From positions 1 through 8,859 of the forward strand of contig JARBUQ010000158.1 in NCBI GenBank assembly GCA_029239545.1: 8,859 nt of DNA. The letters are read 5' to 3'. Under the pieces are notes generated by a model, which did no database searches, was not told where the DNA came from, and saw nothing but the letters and a program-made list of their open reading frames with translations. This DNA is from Paenibacillus sp. GTDB taxonomy: Bacteria; Bacillota; Bacilli; Paenibacillales; NBRC-103111. Shown here piece by piece: positions 1-5,908 of this stretch. The position numbers were made by a program, and so were the translations under genes. Position 1 is the stretch's first letter. Each line of letters opens with the position of its first letter.

Positions 1-1563
1 AAGCTTGCGATATTCTTTGGGTGTTACTCCAACCGCCTGTTTGAAGATTTTGCTGAAATACTTGGGATCGCTGTACCCAACCAAATCGCTTACAGCATAT
101 ATTTTCAGACTGAAATCACTTAGAAACAATTTTGCTTTGGCAATACGGATTTCAGTTAAATAGTCAACAAAGTTTTTTCCTGTTTCTTTTTTAAACCACT
201 TGCTGACATACATCGGGTGCATAAACAAACGCTCTGCCGCTGTGTCTAATGTGATCTCTTCAGAATAGTGATTTTCAAGATACGCAATCAATTCATCCAT
301 CATTCGATTTTGCGGCTGTACCCCATTCATACCCAATCGCCGAATCATTTCGCCATACATCTGCTTCACTGAAATGACGAGCTCTTCCATCGTCTCCATA
401 TCGCGGATGTTGTAATAATCCTGCTCCTTTACTATCTTTACGTTGGAAAGCATAGGGTGATATTTCTCACTCAGCTTGACAGCTACCTTCATAAACTGTG
501 CAAAGGTATCAATAGCCTCTTCTCTCTTCCTGATCCCAGCGAAGACCGCATCCACATACTCGCCCAGCTCCGTAATCTGCGACTCCTGTACTAAAGCAAT
601 CAGCCGTTCCGTATGAACCGTAATTCGTTTGTTTTCTGAATCTGTTTGGAATGAAACGTATTCAACTTCTGTAATCCGGCGGTTTTTACCATAAAAAAAC
701 TTCATCTCTGTTAGTTCCAACGCCTTATGGAACGATTCTTGAATTTGGTAAGCGCTTTCTACAGTTGAACCGATATAAATTGTTATTTTGAGCTTCAATA
801 ATTCCGCCGTTTTAGCAATCAGCAGATCTGTAACTTCGTAAAGTTTGTGCGGGTTGTTGGTTTCATGGGCAGCTAGCAGCCCACACGTTTGATTCCATTC
901 AAAGAACGACACTTCGCTTATGGATTGGAACAATTCCTCGGCAATATTTTTCAACGCATATTGTAATAGCTCCAAATCGTCCATGCTGTATTTCGTTAAT
1001 ATAATGTTCAACTCGTCAATTTCAATCAACAGCACTGTGAATGCATTATGCCTGAGATTGACTCCCACATCTGTTGCACGTTCAAACAAATATTTCATGA
1101 TTTCCGGTTTCCCTTGCACAAGCTTAGTCACGAATTCCTCTCGAAGCAGCTTAAAGGCCTGTTTTTTCTTTATTTCCTCCGTAATCAGCAAATCGAATTC
1201 CTGCTTTACCTTTCCGAATACTTCTTTCAGCTTGTCGATATTGATCGGCTTTAACAAATAGCCAGAGGCTCCCGAATCAATGGCAGCATTCGCATATTCA
1301 AATTCATCGTAACCACTTAAAACAACAAATTTAACCGTCTTGTTTTGCTTTCTTACTTTCTCCATAAATTCGATCCCAGTGCAGAATGGCATTCGAATAT
1401 CTGTCAAGACAACATGCGGCTGCAGCTGGTTTACCAGATCCAAAGCCTGTTTTCCGTCCTCCGCCTCTCCCACAACTGTAAAACCCATAAGTTTCCAATC
1501 AATGAACGTCTTTAAGCCGTCACGGATCCATTCCTCATCATCGGCTATAATTACTTTGTACAT
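1..1563 (-). CDS. YesN-type AraC-family two-component response regulator, C-terminus cut by window edge
   Basis: Cytoplasmic DNA-binding response regulator, 521 codons visible with no stop before the left edge. Residues 1 to about 120 form a receiver domain: acidic pair D8/D9, predicted phosphoacceptor D55 in TDIRMP, S83 in VVLSGYDEFEY and the K105-P106 pair. A long middle region (about 122-418) has no motif I can name, as is usual for YesN-like regulators. Residues about 419-521 form a double helix-turn-helix AraC domain, with YVSKWFKKETG and the second-helix signature VGYSDPKYFSKIFKQAVG. The last visible residues, TPKEYRKL, are where such proteins normally end, so few residues are missing. 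The ATG at 1563 is preceded by AAGGGGTGG five bases upstream. This family usually controls carbohydrate uptake genes with a YesM-type sensor kinase. No kinase is visible, so the signal and targets are unknown. The genes to the right are unlikely to be its operon partners. Confidence 0.95.
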   Translation of the reverse strand, partial: MYKVIIADDEEWIRDGLKTFIDWKLMGFTVVGEAEDGKQALDLVNQLQPHVVLTDIRMPFCTGIEFMEKVRKQNKTVKFVVLSGYDEFEYANAAIDSGASGYLLKPINIDKLKEVFGKVKQEFDLLITEEIKKKQAFKLLREEFVTKLVQGKPEIMKYLFERATDVGVNLRHNAFTVLLIEIDELNIILTKYSMDDLELLQYALKNIAEELFQSISEVSFFEWNQTCGLLAAHETNNPHKLYEVTDLLIAKTAELLKLKITIYIGSTVESAYQIQESFHKALELTEMKFFYGKNRRITEVEYVSFQTDSENKRITVHTERLIALVQESQITELGEYVDAVFAGIRKREEAIDTFAQFMKVAVKLSEKYHPMLSNVKIVKEQDYYNIRDMETMEELVISVKQMYGEMIRRLGMNGVQPQNRMMDELIAYLENHYSEEITLDTAAERLFMHPMYVSKWFKKETGKNFVDYLTEIRIAKAKLFLSDFSLKIYAVSDLVGYSDPKYFSKIFKQAVGVTPKEYRKL

Positions 1564-1759
1564 GTGACCACCCCTTACGTTTTGTGATTCCAGTCATTCC
1601 AGATCTTTTATTAATAGCACAGTCAGCAAAGAGTCTGCCATAGATACTTCCAGAGTAATTCGAGAAACCCTTTTTTGGCTCAAAACCGAAATCAGTATCA
1701 TCACCAGCCTGCTTAGGAAACCATTGCCAAAACGGAGCAGCTTTGTTACAGTATAACTA
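1538..1759 (-). pseudogene. Possible 5'-truncated remnant overlapping the response regulator start
   Basis: One minus-strand frame stays open from a TAG at 1757-1759 to a TGA at 1538-1540, about 72 codons. It overlaps the first 26 bases of the response regulator in another frame. It has no ATG, GTG or TTG near its beginning; the first Met codon is about two thirds of the way along. The translation includes FWQWFPKQAG and GITKRKGWSH, and many codons have a purine-first pattern, so it looks somewhat protein-like. The short overlap with the regulator start is the arrangement expected for a gene placed just before a response regulator, but no histidine kinase motif is present. It may be a decayed tail of a lost gene or chance. 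I do not recognise it. Confidence 0.2.
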
Positions 1760-1788
1760 ATAGATTGTTTTGATTAGAGTAACCTAAT
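1745..1788. promoter_or_regulatory. Candidate operator with nested repeats upstream of the RHH gene
   Basis: Two nested inverted pairs lie just before the ribosome binding site of the ribbon-helix-helix gene: GTTAC (1745-1749) with GTAAC (1779-1783), and CTAAT (1757-1761) with ATTAG (1773-1777). TAACTAAT (1754-1761) is also repeated directly as TAACCTAAT (1780-1788). Ribbon-helix-helix proteins commonly bind short repeats in their own promoters, so autoregulation is a reasonable inference. No well-spaced -35/-10 pair was found here, although TATAAC at 1752-1757 could serve as a -10. The spacing of the arms is asymmetric, and an AT-rich stretch can give such repeats by chance. Confidence 0.25.
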
Positions 1789-1809
1789 TCATAAAGGCGG
1801 TATGAGATT

Positions 1810-2079
1810 ATGGACGTTAAAGAGGACAATCTTCCAGCCAAGCTATTCATCCCTAGCAGTGAGGGACAGCTCAGCCTGATGCTGACAAAAGGAGGACGTC
1901 GTACAGGTGCAGGCAGAAAACGTATCGGAATTACAAAAAAAGTATCCCTTACCTTGTCTGAGGAAACATGGGAGCAGATCGAGGAAACGATCAACGCTGC
2001 TGAATCGACTAAATCCGAATTCATTCGTGCATTAATTGAACAATATTTCAACACAGATGCCGCAGCTGCAGAGCGATAG
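1810..2079 (+). CDS. Small ribbon-helix-helix DNA-binding protein
   Basis: Predicted 89-residue DNA-binding protein of the Arc/CopG/MetJ-like fold. Residues about 29-42 are a basic glycine-rich arm (GGRRTGAGRKR). KKVSLTLSEE (about 43-52) fits the DNA-contacting beta strand, followed by helix A (EETWEQIEETINAAE) and helix B (KSEFIRALIEQYF, about 68-80). The first 28 residues are unrelated to the fold and their role is unclear. The ATG at 1810 is preceded by AAGGCGG at 1794-1800 with nine bases between, so the start is well supported; the ATG at 1802 is in another frame. Its stop is immediately followed by the AGGAGG of the clamp gene, with 14 bases between the two coding regions, so they are almost certainly one transcript. 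The likely role is repressor of its own unit, or a DNA-tethering partner of the clamp paralogue. The assignment is by pattern only. Confidence 0.8.
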   Translation: MDVKEDNLPAKLFIPSSEGQLSLMLTKGGRRTGAGRKRIGITKKVSLTLSEETWEQIEETINAAESTKSEFIRALIEQYFNTDAAAAER

Positions 2080-2093
2080 GAGGATCGACAACA

Positions 2094-3242
2094 ATGTTAG
2101 TAATTGCTCAGCAACAAGCACTGTTAAAGGCACTTCAGCATGTGATCAAGGCGGTAGCAGCGAACAGTCCTCTCCCCATTCTAACCGGAATTCTTCTGGA
2201 TGCCCAAACGAATCGGTTAACCCTGACTGCTAGCCATACGAGTCTGCGAATTCAATATGTGCTGTCTCCTGAGCATGGGGAAACGATTCACATCCTAAGA
2301 GAAGGCCGGCTCGTCGTACCTGCCCGTTATTTACTTGAAATCATACGCAAGCTTCCGCCCAAGGAAGTACGCCTGGAAGTCAAGGAAGGGCGAATGATCC
2401 ACATCAGCTCGGACTCCACGGTATTCCTGTTGTCTGGTATGGATGCCGAGGAGTTCCCGGCAATGCCAACTACCGATCCGTTCAGTAGTCTGTTAGCTGT
2501 GCCCATTGACCGGTTCAGGAAGCTGGTAAGACAAGTTGCATTTGCTGTCTCCACATCGGAAGCAAGACCGATTCTAACTGGAGTGTTATGCCGGGTAGAG
2601 CATGAGCAGCTCTTCATGGTCGCTTCGGATGGTGTTCGACTGGCCTCCTCTCAAATCAATCTTATATCGGAAGAGGGGGCTCATGCCAATTCCATTCAAG
2701 TGCTCATTCCTGGTAAAACTTTGACCACTCTGTCAAAAATGCTGGACGACACGGGCACTGATCAAATCGAGCTTGCAATAAGCCATAATCAGATCAGGTT
2801 TCGCAATCAAGCTCTCCTCGTGCTGTCTGTTCTATTGGACGGTGCTTTTCCCTCCATGGAAAAGCTTATTCCGCGAACCTACCATACCGAGATCACGCTT
2901 AATTCGACCATACTCCTGCAAGCTTTGGAGCAGGCCTGCCTGCTTGCAGGTGATGGCAGCATAGTAAAGCTATCAGCTTCCTCCTCCGCTTCTGTAGAGC
3001 TGTCTGCAGCATCCAACGAGATTGGCAATGTGCATGCAGAAATAAACAATGTGAGCTTGGAAGGTGTCCCGGTATCCATTTATTTCAACGGGAAGTACAT
3101 GAGTGAGATTCTCCAAGCCTTGGAAGGCACAGATGTTACAATCCGCTTCTCCGGGAAGATGAATCCGATTGTGATCCAGCCTGTTGAGAGCTTATCCACT
3201 ATGTTCCTGCTTACACCTATAAGACAGCACGAGTCAAACTAG
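2094..3242 (+). CDS. DnaN-like sliding clamp paralogue (DNA polymerase III beta subunit family)
   Basis: A 382-residue protein with full-length similarity to DnaN (B. subtilis 378 residues), the ring that holds polymerases and repair proteins on DNA. Conserved points are LPILTG (27-32), LVVPARYLLEIIRKLP (73-88), FAVSTSEARPILTGV (150-164), ASDGVRLA (177-184), IPGKTLTTLSKMLDD (205-219), LLDGAFPSMEKLIP (247-260) and the C-terminal LTPIR (373-377) that helps form the partner-binding groove. All three clamp repeats therefore appear present. Several normally basic positions differ: N24 where E. coli has DNA-contacting R24, V246 where B. subtilis has Arg in SRLLDG, and G286 where B. subtilis has Arg in LLARE. 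The ATG at 2094 follows AGGAGG at 2079-2084. No dnaA, recF or gyrB neighbour is present, so this is not the replication-origin copy. It is probably an accessory clamp with altered DNA or partner handling; the exact role is unknown. Confidence 0.9.
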   Translation: MLVIAQQQALLKALQHVIKAVAANSPLPILTGILLDAQTNRLTLTASHTSLRIQYVLSPEHGETIHILREGRLVVPARYLLEIIRKLPPKEVRLEVKEGRMIHISSDSTVFLLSGMDAEEFPAMPTTDPFSSLLAVPIDRFRKLVRQVAFAVSTSEARPILTGVLCRVEHEQLFMVASDGVRLASSQINLISEEGAHANSIQVLIPGKTLTTLSKMLDDTGTDQIELAISHNQIRFRNQALLVLSVLLDGAFPSMEKLIPRTYHTEITLNSTILLQALEQACLLAGDGSIVKLSASSSASVELSAASNEIGNVHAEINNVSLEGVPVSIYFNGKYMSEILQALEGTDVTIRFSGKMNPIVIQPVESLSTMFLLTPIRQHESN

Positions 3243-3314
3243 CAGCTCACAGAGCAGAAGTGGAGATTGAGTCGATAGAGCCTCAGGAACTGCTTCCCGG
3301 TAGTAAACAACAAA

Positions 3315-3357
3315 AAGAGCGTCGGCCAGTGATCAACATCTACTGGTGGACGCTCTT
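3315..3357. terminator. Hairpin terminator between the clamp and XRE genes
   Basis: AAGAGCGTC (3315-3323) pairs perfectly with GACGCTCTT (3349-3357). CCAGT (3326-3330) pairs with ACTGG (3342-3346) further in, across a small internal mismatch. Read on the minus strand, the stem is followed by TTTTTGTTGTTTA, a good U-tract, so it fits best as the terminator of the XRE gene. On the plus strand the tail is only CTTCTTCG, so termination of the clamp transcript would be weaker. Confidence 0.8.
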
Positions 3358-3424
3358 CTTCGTCGTCGTTACTATCGCACCGCTCGCAGCTTCCAGCGCA
3401 CGGTGTACGGTGCAAAACTATCCC

Positions 3425-3793
3425 TTACCTCTTCATCTTCGAATTGCCGCTCTCGTATTTCGCACGCTTCTCCTTCAATAGCCTGAACATCTCCAGACTA
3501 TCCTTCAAATGACGTGCTTCATCTGCCGTCAATTCTTCCATCTCCCCATCAATGTAAACCATCGGCTTCTCATAAGGCTCATCTGATATCGGCTTAATCT
3601 CACCGAGCACAAGCCAATCCAATGAGACATCATACAGCTGACATATCTTCATCAATGTATCATTATCCGGTTGGGACTTATCATTCTCATATTTAGAAAT
3701 CGTTGTAAAATTCAATCCAAGGAGTTTGGACACCTCATGCTGTGTCAATCTCTTGCTGTTTCTAGCTCGTTTCAAGCGGGCCCCGAACGTCAC
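3425..3793 (-). CDS. XRE/Cro-CI family transcriptional regulator
   Basis: Predicted 122-residue helix-turn-helix repressor. Residues about 4-62 are a typical HTH_3 domain: FGARLKRARNSKRLTQHEVSKLLG, then LNFTTISKYENDKSQPD with the conserved SxYE recognition segment, and ICQLYDVSLDWLVLGE closing the fold. Residues 63-122 are acidic then basic and largely helical (ELTADEARHLKDSLEMFRLLKEKR), probably for dimerisation or ligand sensing. There is no peptidase or sugar-binding domain. The start is GTG at 3793, with AGAGGTGA at 3801-3808 seven bases upstream and no ATG nearby. It is divergent from the membrane protein/methyltransferase-like unit, and the shared intergenic region holds an inverted repeat. 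Local control of both promoters is therefore likely, though this is inferred from layout. It resembles SinR/ImmR-type regulators at family level only. Confidence 0.92.
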   Translation of the reverse strand: MTFGARLKRARNSKRLTQHEVSKLLGLNFTTISKYENDKSQPDNDTLMKICQLYDVSLDWLVLGEIKPISDEPYEKPMVYIDGEMEELTADEARHLKDSLEMFRLLKEKRAKYESGNSKMKR

Positions 3794-3815
3794 GAATGTC
3801 TCACCTCTGACCCCC

Positions 3816-3844
3816 AGTATAAAACATTTGAAATTTCTTCAAAA
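3816..3844 (-). promoter_or_regulatory. Candidate promoter of the XRE regulator
   Basis: On the minus strand a -10-like TATACT (3816-3821) lies 17 bases from a weak -35-like TTTTGA (3839-3844). Transcription would begin about 16 bases before the GTG start, just ahead of the ribosome binding site. The inverted repeat at 3827-3843 fills the spacer and -35, as expected for negative autoregulation. Confidence 0.45.
3827..3843. promoter_or_regulatory. Inverted repeat, candidate XRE operator
   Basis: TTTGAA (3827-3832) and TTCAAA (3838-3843) form a perfect 6-base dyad with a five-base spacer. A second pair, AACATT (3823-3828) and AATGTT (3846-3851), flanks it, but its centre is shifted by two bases. 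The site covers the XRE promoter and lies just upstream of the divergent -35, a position suited to control of both. Binding by the adjacent regulator is inferred. Confidence 0.45.
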
Positions 3845-3849
3845 TAATG

Positions 3850-3879
3850 TTGCCGATTATTCTATTGTTGGTTTATAAT
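3850..3879 (+). promoter_or_regulatory. Sigma-A-type promoter of the membrane protein/methyltransferase-like unit
   Basis: TTGCCG (3850-3855) and a consensus TATAAT (3874-3879) are separated by 18 bases. Transcription would begin near 3886, leaving a leader of roughly 58 bases before the ATG at 3944. The dyad repeat at 3827-3843 ends six bases before the -35. Confidence 0.55.
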
Positions 3880-3943
3880 TTGAAGTATATGCTAGGTTTA
3901 TATGGGAATTATTGATAGTTTCCATCAAAAAAGGAGATTAGCT

Positions 3944-4102
3944 ATGTTTTTAATGACTGTAAACGACCCTTTGTTCAAATGGTTTCTTCTTTTAGGTATC
4001 GTCACGCTTACACTGTCTATTGTGCTAGAGATCCGATTCCGACACAAACAACGACAACAAGGACTCCGTAACGACAGACATCATGATCAACACAAGCCTT
4101 AA
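3944..4102 (+). CDS. Small single-span membrane protein, unknown function
   Basis: Predicted 52-residue protein. A short N-terminus (MFLMTVNDPLFKW) leads into one hydrophobic segment at about residues 10-29, containing FLLLGIVTLTLSIVLEI. A strongly basic, polar tail rich in Arg, His, Gln and Lys follows, so a single membrane helix with a cytoplasmic tail is likely. The ATG at 3944 is chosen because AAGGAG at 3931-3936 lies seven bases before it. An in-frame ATG at 3902 would add 14 residues but has only a poor ribosome binding site. It ends 31 bases before the methyltransferase-like gene and probably shares its transcript. I do not recognise a family. A small toxin-like peptide is conceivable because of size, hydrophobicity and the divergent XRE gene, but nothing specific supports it. 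Confidence 0.65.
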   Translation: MFLMTVNDPLFKWFLLLGIVTLTLSIVLEIRFRHKQRQQGLRNDRHHDQHKP

Positions 4103-4133
4103 TCTATTATCACAAATCTGCAGGAGGAGTAAC

Positions 4134-4802
4134 ATGCAGCATTACCACACCAATGAAGATCAGGCACAGCAGTACGAACCGTTCTTTAATTATGATGTCC
4201 CGAACAGACGAGGTGAGTTACTGGACCTTGAGGCAGCGATGAGATCCGCTCTATCCAGGAAGGACGTTCTGGAAATAACCAATGGCACCCGATATTGGAC
4301 TGACCGTATGGCGCCGATAGTCAATCGAATAACATCTATCAACATGAGCTGCGCAGCACAGCAAGCTGCTGATTCCAAGCTCCTGTTCGCTGACAACGCT
4401 CCATTCGGTCATGAGAGTGCAGGGGAGCTTAACCGTGTTCCTGGTGTTTTCAATTCAGGCATGGCGAGCTTCTGGTTCTCTTGCATTCCGATCCAGTACA
4501 TACCTTGCTTTCTGGATCAGTTCCATAAGCGCCTTGATCACGGCGCAATCGTTTTTGTAGCAGACAATGTGTATTCCACCAACCATAATGGAGGTGAATT
4601 AATACAACAGTCGGTCGAACAGCAGCTCTACAGGTTTCCTACGTTATGCGGAGGTTCCAAGTACGAGATGTTACATGATTATTATTTGGAGGATCAATTA
4701 TTAGAATACTTCGGGCCCTACACCCATGAGCTTCGCATTCATATTGGCGAAACCATATGGTGGCTGACTTACCAGGCTCACGCTTGTCCTGCAGGAAGAT
4801 GA
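4134..4802 (+). CDS. Class I SAM-methyltransferase-like protein with degenerate cofactor site
   Basis: Predicted 222-residue soluble protein related to class I (Rossmann-like) SAM-dependent methyltransferases. The family match rests on DVLEITNGTRYWT (44-56) in the place of motif I, on GMASFWFSCIP followed by FLDQFHKRLDHGAIVFVADN (beta-4/beta-5 region), and on a C-terminal YYLEDQLLEYFGPYTHELRIHIGETIWWLTY, which is typical of the group. Key cofactor positions differ: the last glycine of the GxG loop is R53, the preceding glycine/cysteine pair is T49-N50, and the acidic residue ending beta-2 is N70 (ITSINMS). The segment after beta-2 is also divergent. The protein may bind SAM poorly or not at all. 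The ATG at 4134 follows AGGAGGAG at 4122-4129; an upstream in-frame ATG at 4083 lies inside the preceding gene and lacks a site. It ends at a hairpin terminator. Substrate unknown. Confidence 0.75.
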   Translation: MQHYHTNEDQAQQYEPFFNYDVPNRRGELLDLEAAMRSALSRKDVLEITNGTRYWTDRMAPIVNRITSINMSCAAQQAADSKLLFADNAPFGHESAGELNRVPGVFNSGMASFWFSCIPIQYIPCFLDQFHKRLDHGAIVFVADNVYSTNHNGGELIQQSVEQQLYRFPTLCGGSKYEMLHDYYLEDQLLEYFGPYTHELRIHIGETIWWLTYQAHACPAGR

Positions 4803-4815
4803 TTGATAGACGAAG

Positions 4816-4877
4816 AAGGGCGACTCCCCAGCATTGGACCGTAGAATCGGTCCATATGACTATGGTTAGTCGCCCTT
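4816..4877. terminator. Two-tier hairpin terminator between convergent genes
   Basis: AAGGGCGACT (4816-4825) pairs with AGTCGCCCTT (4868-4877). Inside it a second stem, TGGACCG (4835-4841) with CGGTCCA (4848-4854), closes a six-base loop. On the plus strand it is followed by TCTAT, giving a moderate U-tract 14 bases after the methyltransferase-like stop. It also covers the stop codon of the convergent membrane protein gene, so it may end both transcripts. Confidence 0.75.
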
Positions 4878-5165
4878 TCTATATTCACGAAGCAGCCCAA
4901 GCAGCATCCGGTACAAACCGTACAAACCCAGATAGGAGGATGCCAGGAGAAATACCTTATTATGAAATACCTTATGTACATCTGTAGTGAATACTGTGTC
5001 ACTTGAGATGGATTGCTGGACAACAAAGGCAATTGTAATGGCCGTAATAAATGCACAGACGATTACCAGCCCATCCATTATTCTTTTGATTGTAATGGAC
5101 GTCCACTGCAGCACAAGCATAAGCACCGGCACAATAATCGTACCTGCAACAATCAGAAGCTTCAT
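4866..5165 (-). CDS. Small three-span membrane protein at the end of the thiamine operon, unknown function
   Basis: Predicted 99-residue integral membrane protein. Three hydrophobic segments are visible: about residues 1-20 (LLIVAGTIIVPVLMLVLQW), 30-48 (GLVIVCAFITAITIAFVV) and 70-90 (FLLASSYLGLYGLYRMLLGLL). A polar linker with TTDVHKVFHNK precedes the third, and the tail is basic (REYRKGD). The start is set at ATG 5165 because the GTG at 5174, three codons upstream, is part of the AGAGGTG ribosome binding site itself. It follows tenA after 51 bases, with no terminator or clear promoter between, so it is probably co-transcribed with the ykoEDC-tenA genes. A role in thiamine precursor uptake is only suggested by position. 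I do not recognise the family; it is too short to be an ECF S component. Confidence 0.7.
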   Translation of the reverse strand: MKLLIVAGTIIVPVLMLVLQWTSITIKRIMDGLVIVCAFITAITIAFVVQQSISSDTVFTTDVHKVFHNKVFLLASSYLGLYGLYRMLLGLLREYRKGD

Positions 5166-5216
5166 TTCTATCACCTCTGTACAAGCATGGACAGAAACTC
5201 CGTTCTTAATACAATG

Positions 5217-5879
5217 TTAGATCGACCACTTTTCTTGACGATATGCCATTTCCCAAAAATGATACTCATACTTGCTGCTGATCACAAAATGCTGCTTCAT
5301 CCGCGCTCTCTCTGATGGATGCACCTGCTCGGCAATCATGTCCAATCGATCGATTTGCTCTTGCACGGTTTCCCTGAATCGATCCGAACCATAAGTCCCG
5401 ATCCACTGCCGATAAATCGGCTCCTCCGGCTCAGCTCCCTTGAATCGATCACCTATCTCCAGATACAACCAATAACAAGGAAGCATAACCGCTACAATGT
5501 CGCCAATATGACCCGTATAAGCGGCACGCAGCAAGTGAGAGGTATATGCGTAAGCAGTCGGCGAAGGCAAGAAAGAAGCCTTCTCTTCCGGAGTAATATT
5601 CAGCAATTGTGCGAACTTCTCATGCATAGCAAGCTCAGTGCTGTAGGTTCCCTGTATGTGAGCGGCCATTCTGCCTGATGTATGCAGATCATAAGCTTTC
5701 GCGGCTCCGAGCCCTTGCACCTGGGCAAACACAGACAAGTAATAGGAGTCATTCATTACATAATAACGAAAGCATTCCAAAGGCAGTGAACCGTCTGCAA
5801 TCCCTCGAACGAAGGGATGGTTGAAGCTGGCTTCCCAGCTATCCTGAGACGCTAGTCTTATTTCTTCAGTGAACTTCAT
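5217..5879 (-). CDS. tenA: TenA family aminopyrimidine aminohydrolase (thiaminase II)
   Basis: A 220-residue cytoplasmic enzyme of the TenA/thiaminase II family. In B. subtilis this enzyme hydrolyses aminomethyl-aminopyrimidine, a thiamine breakdown product, to hydroxymethylpyrimidine (HMP) for thiamine synthesis, and more slowly cleaves thiamine. Starting at ATG 5879 gives MKFTEE, matching the MKFSEE start of the B. subtilis protein. The numbering then agrees exactly: D44 and Y47 in NDSYYL, Y112 in AYTSHL, nucleophile C135 in LPCYWLYLEIG, Y163 in IGTYGSD and general acid/base E205 in KYEYHFW. The active site is complete. A TTG at 5906 could extend the frame by nine residues but has no ribosome binding site, whereas AGAGAGGA at 5891-5898 serves the ATG with a slightly long 11-base gap. 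It lies 29 bases after ykoC, in one operon, which suggests that the transporter imports a pyrimidine that TenA processes. Confidence 0.96.
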   Translation of the reverse strand: MKFTEEIRLASQDSWEASFNHPFVRGIADGSLPLECFRYYVMNDSYYLSVFAQVQGLGAAKAYDLHTSGRMAAHIQGTYSTELAMHEKFAQLLNITPEEKASFLPSPTAYAYTSHLLRAAYTGHIGDIVAVMLPCYWLYLEIGDRFKGAEPEEPIYRQWIGTYGSDRFRETVQEQIDRLDMIAEQVHPSERARMKQHFVISSKYEYHFWEMAYRQEKWSI

Positions 5880-5908
5880 ATATGGTTGTGTCCTCTCTTC
5901 TGACAATT

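Noticed and set aside
1..6. HindIII site at the window start, suggesting a cloned fragment end
   Set aside because: AAGCTT also occurs inside the window (for example in the clamp gene) and the right end is not such a site, so it has no biological meaning.
1340..1567. Plus-strand ORFs within 920-1567
   Set aside because: They are antisense to the continuous, motif-rich response regulator, which has no stop in the window.
2036..2233. Plus-strand ORF across the RHH/clamp junction
   Set aside because: It is out of frame with both well-supported genes and has low-complexity composition (Ser/Asn/Cys-rich).
3260..3481. GTG-initiated 73-codon plus-strand ORF after the clamp gene
   Set aside because: It has no ribosome binding site, it runs through the terminator hairpin at 3315-3357, and its end is antisense to the XRE gene.
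3902..3943. Upstream ATG for the 52-residue membrane protein
   Set aside because: It has only a weak site before it, while AAGGAG is well placed for ATG 3944.
4999..5184. Minus-strand 61-codon ORF in another frame of the small membrane protein
   Set aside because: Its Cys/Tyr-rich composition and shared ribosome binding site fit a frame shadow. The three-span frame is more protein-like.
4757..5315. Several plus-strand ORFs overlapping the terminator, the small membrane protein and the 3' end of tenA
   Set aside because: They are His/Cys/Thr-rich shadows antisense to better-supported minus-strand genes and lack ribosome binding sites.
5880..5906. TTG start for tenA nine codons upstream
   Set aside because: There is no ribosome binding site before it, and ATG 5879 aligns exactly with the B. 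subtilis TenA N-terminus.
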